Assembly (NCBI GenBank): GCA_002746115.1
Contig: NVXL01000001.1
Location: 7,957-71,956 of the forward strand
Source of the DNA: Alteromonadaceae bacterium
Lineage (GTDB): Bacteria; Pseudomonadota; Gammaproteobacteria; Pseudomonadales; Cellvibrionaceae
Direction: 5' to 3'
DNA length: 64,000 nucleotides
This document shows, piece after piece, positions 61,993-64,000 of the stretch. Positions within the stretch are counted from its first letter, which is position 1. Each line of letters begins with the position of its first letter. Under the pieces are notes generated by a model. It was not told the origin of the DNA, did not search any database, and saw only the letters and a program-made list of their open reading frames with translations. A program made the position numbers and the translations under genes.

Positions 61993-63414
61993 ATGCCCAA
62001 TGCTGTACCAACTGTAATCCCTGTAATTCTCTCCGGCGGTAGTGGAACACGCCTCTGGCCCAAGTCTCGAAAGGCCTATCCTAAGCAGCTTCATAAGCTC
62101 TACGGCAATGTTTCGATGTTGCAGCATACCGTCCAGCGCGTATCCAAATACGGTGCACCTGTTGTCGTTTGTAACGAATCTCAGCGCTTTATGGTTGCGG
62201 ATCAGCTTTCGGATGTTTGTGTGCAAAAGCCTAAAATACTCCTTGAGCCTGCGGCGCGTAATACAGCACCAGCCATCGCTGTAGCGGCATTGGAGGTGTT
62301 TGAGGCTGACGAGTCCGCAGTGATCGCAGTTTTGGCGGCAGACCACCTTATTAAAGATGTAGAAGCGTTTCAGGCTTCCTTGGATATAGCGGTGATGCAA
62401 GCGAGTCAGGGTAAGCTTGTAGCGTTTGGTGTTGTTCCTACTCATCCTGAAACAGGGTACGGTTACATTAACTCTGAAGTTGGAGGCGATAGCGCTTTAG
62501 GCGGCAAAGTTAATAAATTTGTTGAAAAGCCGGATGCTCCAACAGCGCAAGAGTATCTAGATTCTGGCAATTACTATTGGAATAGCGGCATGTTCGTTTT
62601 TTCTGCTCGCCAATATTTAGAAGAGTTAGCGCTTTATGAGCCGGAAATGCTAGAGCACTGTCGGCAGTCGCTTAGCAACGCGACCAAAGATCTCGACTTT
62701 GTTCGACTAGAAGAGAAAAGTTTTTCTGCCTGTAAAGATATCTCTGTGGATTATGCGCTAATGGAGCGGACTGGGAGTGCTTGGTGCGTCCCTCTCTCTG
62801 CCGGCTGGAGTGATTTGGGAAGTTGGCAGTCTCTTTGGGAGGCGTCTGAAAAGGACGCACAAGGCAATGTTTCCATAGGTGATGTGCTTATAGATGACTG
62901 CGAAGGCTCTTTATTTCATAGTGAGACTCGCTTAATTGCGGGAATTGGTCTAAAAGATATAGTGGTTGTTGATACTGATGATGCCATTCTGGTTGTCGAT
63001 AAAAATCAGACGCAAAAGGTGAAGGCGGTTGTTGATCGTCTTAAAGCAAATGACCGAACTGAGTTTAATCATCACCGCAAGGTTCATCGTCCGTGGGGTA
63101 ATTATGACTCGATTGATCATGGTGATCGCTATCAGGTGAAGTGTATTGAGGTTAAGCCTGGGGCGAGTTTGTCGTTACAGATGCATTACCATCGCGCTGA
63201 GCATTGGATCGTGGTTTCTGGTACTGCTCTTGTGCAGCGAGGTGAAGAAGAGATTCTGCTTAGCGAAAATCAGTCGATTTATATTCCCTTGGGGGAAAAA
63301 CACCGCTTGACGAATCCCGGGAAGTTTATGCTCCAGCTGATCGAAGTGCAGAGTGGGAGCTACTTGGGTGAGGATGATATTGTCAGGTTTGAGGATAAGT
63401 TCGGGCGGACGTAG
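61993..63414 (+). CDS. manC: mannose-1-phosphate guanylyltransferase/mannose-6-phosphate isomerase
   Basis: This bifunctional enzyme (473 aa; AlgA/WbpW/ManC type) supplies GDP-mannose for surface polysaccharides. The GMP domain has ILSGGSGTRLWPKSR near residue 12 and FVEKPDAP near 175. The C-terminal type II isomerase has RPWGNYDSIDHG and the zinc site QMHYHRAEHW near 395. The open frame continues upstream to 61900, but those codons lie on the ihfB terminator, so the ATG at 61993 was chosen; no strong ribosome site marks it. The gene begins a nucleotide-sugar region and is followed by the wecA-like gene. Confidence 0.93.
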   Translation: MPNAVPTVIPVILSGGSGTRLWPKSRKAYPKQLHKLYGNVSMLQHTVQRVSKYGAPVVVCNESQRFMVADQLSDVCVQKPKILLEPAARNTAPAIAVAALEVFEADESAVIAVLAADHLIKDVEAFQASLDIAVMQASQGKLVAFGVVPTHPETGYGYINSEVGGDSALGGKVNKFVEKPDAPTAQEYLDSGNYYWNSGMFVFSARQYLEELALYEPEMLEHCRQSLSNATKDLDFVRLEEKSFSACKDISVDYALMERTGSAWCVPLSAGWSDLGSWQSLWEASEKDAQGNVSIGDVLIDDCEGSLFHSETRLIAGIGLKDIVVVDTDDAILVVDKNQTQKVKAVVDRLKANDRTEFNHHRKVHRPWGNYDSIDHGDRYQVKCIEVKPGASLSLQMHYHRAEHWIVVSGTALVQRGEEEILLSENQSIYIPLGEKHRLTNPGKFMLQLIEVQSGSYLGEDDIVRFEDKFGRT

Positions 63415-63487
63415 CTTTCGTGGCAGTTTAAAGTACAGCGCGGGTCGATGATTTATATAACAGGAATTTAGATTCATCAGTTCATAC

Positions 63488-63510
63488 TGCTGGCGAATAA
63501 CTTGCCAGCA
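63488..63510 (+). repeat. hairpin between manC and the wecA-like gene
   Basis: TGCTGGC (63488-63494) pairs with GCCAGCA (63504-63510) around a nine-base loop. No T tract directly follows, though TTTTTATTT lies 10 bases further on. It may be a weak terminator or a leader structure. Confidence 0.45.
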
Positions 63511-63548
63511 AATTAAAGCATTTTTATTTCAGGTAACAGGGTTTGGTT

Positions 63549-64000
63549 ATGGGGAATGGTTTAGAGATATTAGTCATCTCGTTTGTGTTGGCCTTTGTTG
63601 TTGTTAAGCTGCTCAAGCCTGTCGCGTATTGGGCTGATTTGGTGGATAAGCCAGGAGGTCGCAAGACCCATGATGGCCTCATTCCGCTGATTGGTGGGGT
63701 TTCGATTTACGTTAGTGTTTTCCTTTCTTCGCTCTGGTTTCTTGAACAGCCTATATTTATACGTTTATTTCTGTTGTCTGGCGGCCTCATTGTTTTTATG
63801 GGGGTACTTGATGATCGCTATGATTTGAGTGCTCGAGTTAGGTTGTTGGCTCAGATATTAATTTGCAGCATTTTTGTTTATGGCCTGGACGTACATTTGA
63901 CTAGCTTCGGAAATTTATTTGGCCTAGGTGAGGTTAATGTCGGAATCTTTGGTTACCCTCTGGCTTTGCTGTCCTTGATGGGGGCTATGAATGCGTTCAA
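63549..64000 (+). CDS. WecA/MraY-family glycosyl-1-phosphate transferase, 5' part
   Basis: The gene runs out of the window after about 150 codons with no stop. The visible part is highly hydrophobic, with several helices. It has the family segments DKPGGRKTHDGLIPLIGG near residue 35 and the metal-binding VLDDRYDLSARVRLLAQ near 90, as in WecA-type enzymes that transfer a sugar-1-phosphate to undecaprenyl phosphate. This is the first step of O-antigen or enterobacterial common antigen synthesis. It follows manC in the same direction. Confidence 0.93.
   Translation, partial: MGNGLEILVISFVLAFVVVKLLKPVAYWADLVDKPGGRKTHDGLIPLIGGVSIYVSVFLSSLWFLEQPIFIRLFLLSGGLIVFMGVLDDRYDLSARVRLLAQILICSIFVYGLDVHLTSFGNLFGLGEVNVGIFGYPLALLSLMGAMNAF

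Noticed and set aside
62034-62046. GGCGGTAG within manC, similar to the ops element of RfaH-controlled polysaccharide operons
   Set aside because: It lies in the coding sequence for the GGSGTRLWP motif and the GTG that follows in real ops elements is absent; no JUMPstart context is present.
1-64000. CRISPR arrays, toxin-antitoxin pairs, prophage genes and known phage-defence systems
   Set aside because: No spaced identical repeats, no recognisable toxin or antitoxin pairs and no phage structural, integrase or restriction genes were found.

Overview
The window is a gammaproteobacterial chromosome segment of moderate GC. Gene order and gene types place it near Pseudomonas and the Cellvibrionaceae/Spongiibacteraceae group. 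The supporting features are a pdxB dehydrogenase, a tyrA-aroA fusion, the cheYZAB-motCD-parC-parP-cheW cluster, the hydrolase-ubiG-mupP-yciK operon, and a cmk-lapA-rpsA-ihfB block leading into nucleotide-sugar and O-antigen type genes. No prophage, intact insertion sequence, CRISPR array or plasmid gene was recognised. Both window ends cut genes: the 3' part of a tusA-like gene at the left and the 5' part of a wecA-like gene at the right.

Layout. 1-4.5 kb: tusA fragment, an unknown gene, then pdxB, an NAD-kinase-like gene and an RNA methyltransferase-like gene in one operon. 4.5-10.7 kb: a PAS-GGDEF-EAL protein, an AlaA-type aminotransferase, MsrB overlapping a DNA glycosylase-like gene, and unknowns. 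10.9-11.3 kb: a sigma70-type promoter and three tRNA genes (Glu, Gly, Gly). 11.5-17.8 kb: an ABC exporter pair with queF, a class III cyclase and two unknown membrane proteins. 18.0-25.3 kb: a PspA/IM30 envelope-stress type locus (lipoprotein, DUF350 membrane protein, membrane-embedded spermidine-synthase-like protein, DUF2170, PspA, DUF2491, small protein, potassium channel), related to the E. coli yjfI-yjfC operon. 25.6-28.5 kb: a 7TM-DISM hybrid histidine kinase. 28.5-32 kb: a GNAT-glycosyltransferase-AsnB operon. 32.3-43.2 kb: chemotaxis, secondary flagellar stator and polar-localisation genes. 43.2-46.8 kb (minus strand): hydrolase-ubiG-mupP-yciK. 47.3-58.2 kb: gyrA, pheA, tyrA-aroA, cysD, cysN, an outer-membrane protein, a ComEA-like protein and pyrF. 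58.3-64 kb: cmk, lapA-like, rpsA, ihfB, manC and a wecA-like gene.

Most genes are housekeeping. The part most worth attention is 18-25.3 kb. A near-identical palindromic site, TGACATATTATGTCA with at most one or two mismatches, lies about 100 bp before the lipoprotein gene. It also occurs twice, 30 bp apart, before the DUF2170-pspA gene pair, which suggests one regulator controls both halves. A strong intrinsic terminator follows pspA inside the run, as expected if PspA is made in excess over the downstream genes. Other points of note are four FliM-like acidic motifs in the CheA linker where a P2 domain would be expected, a TRZ/ATZ hydrolase that has lost two predicted metal ligands, and several intergenic inverted or tandem repeats.
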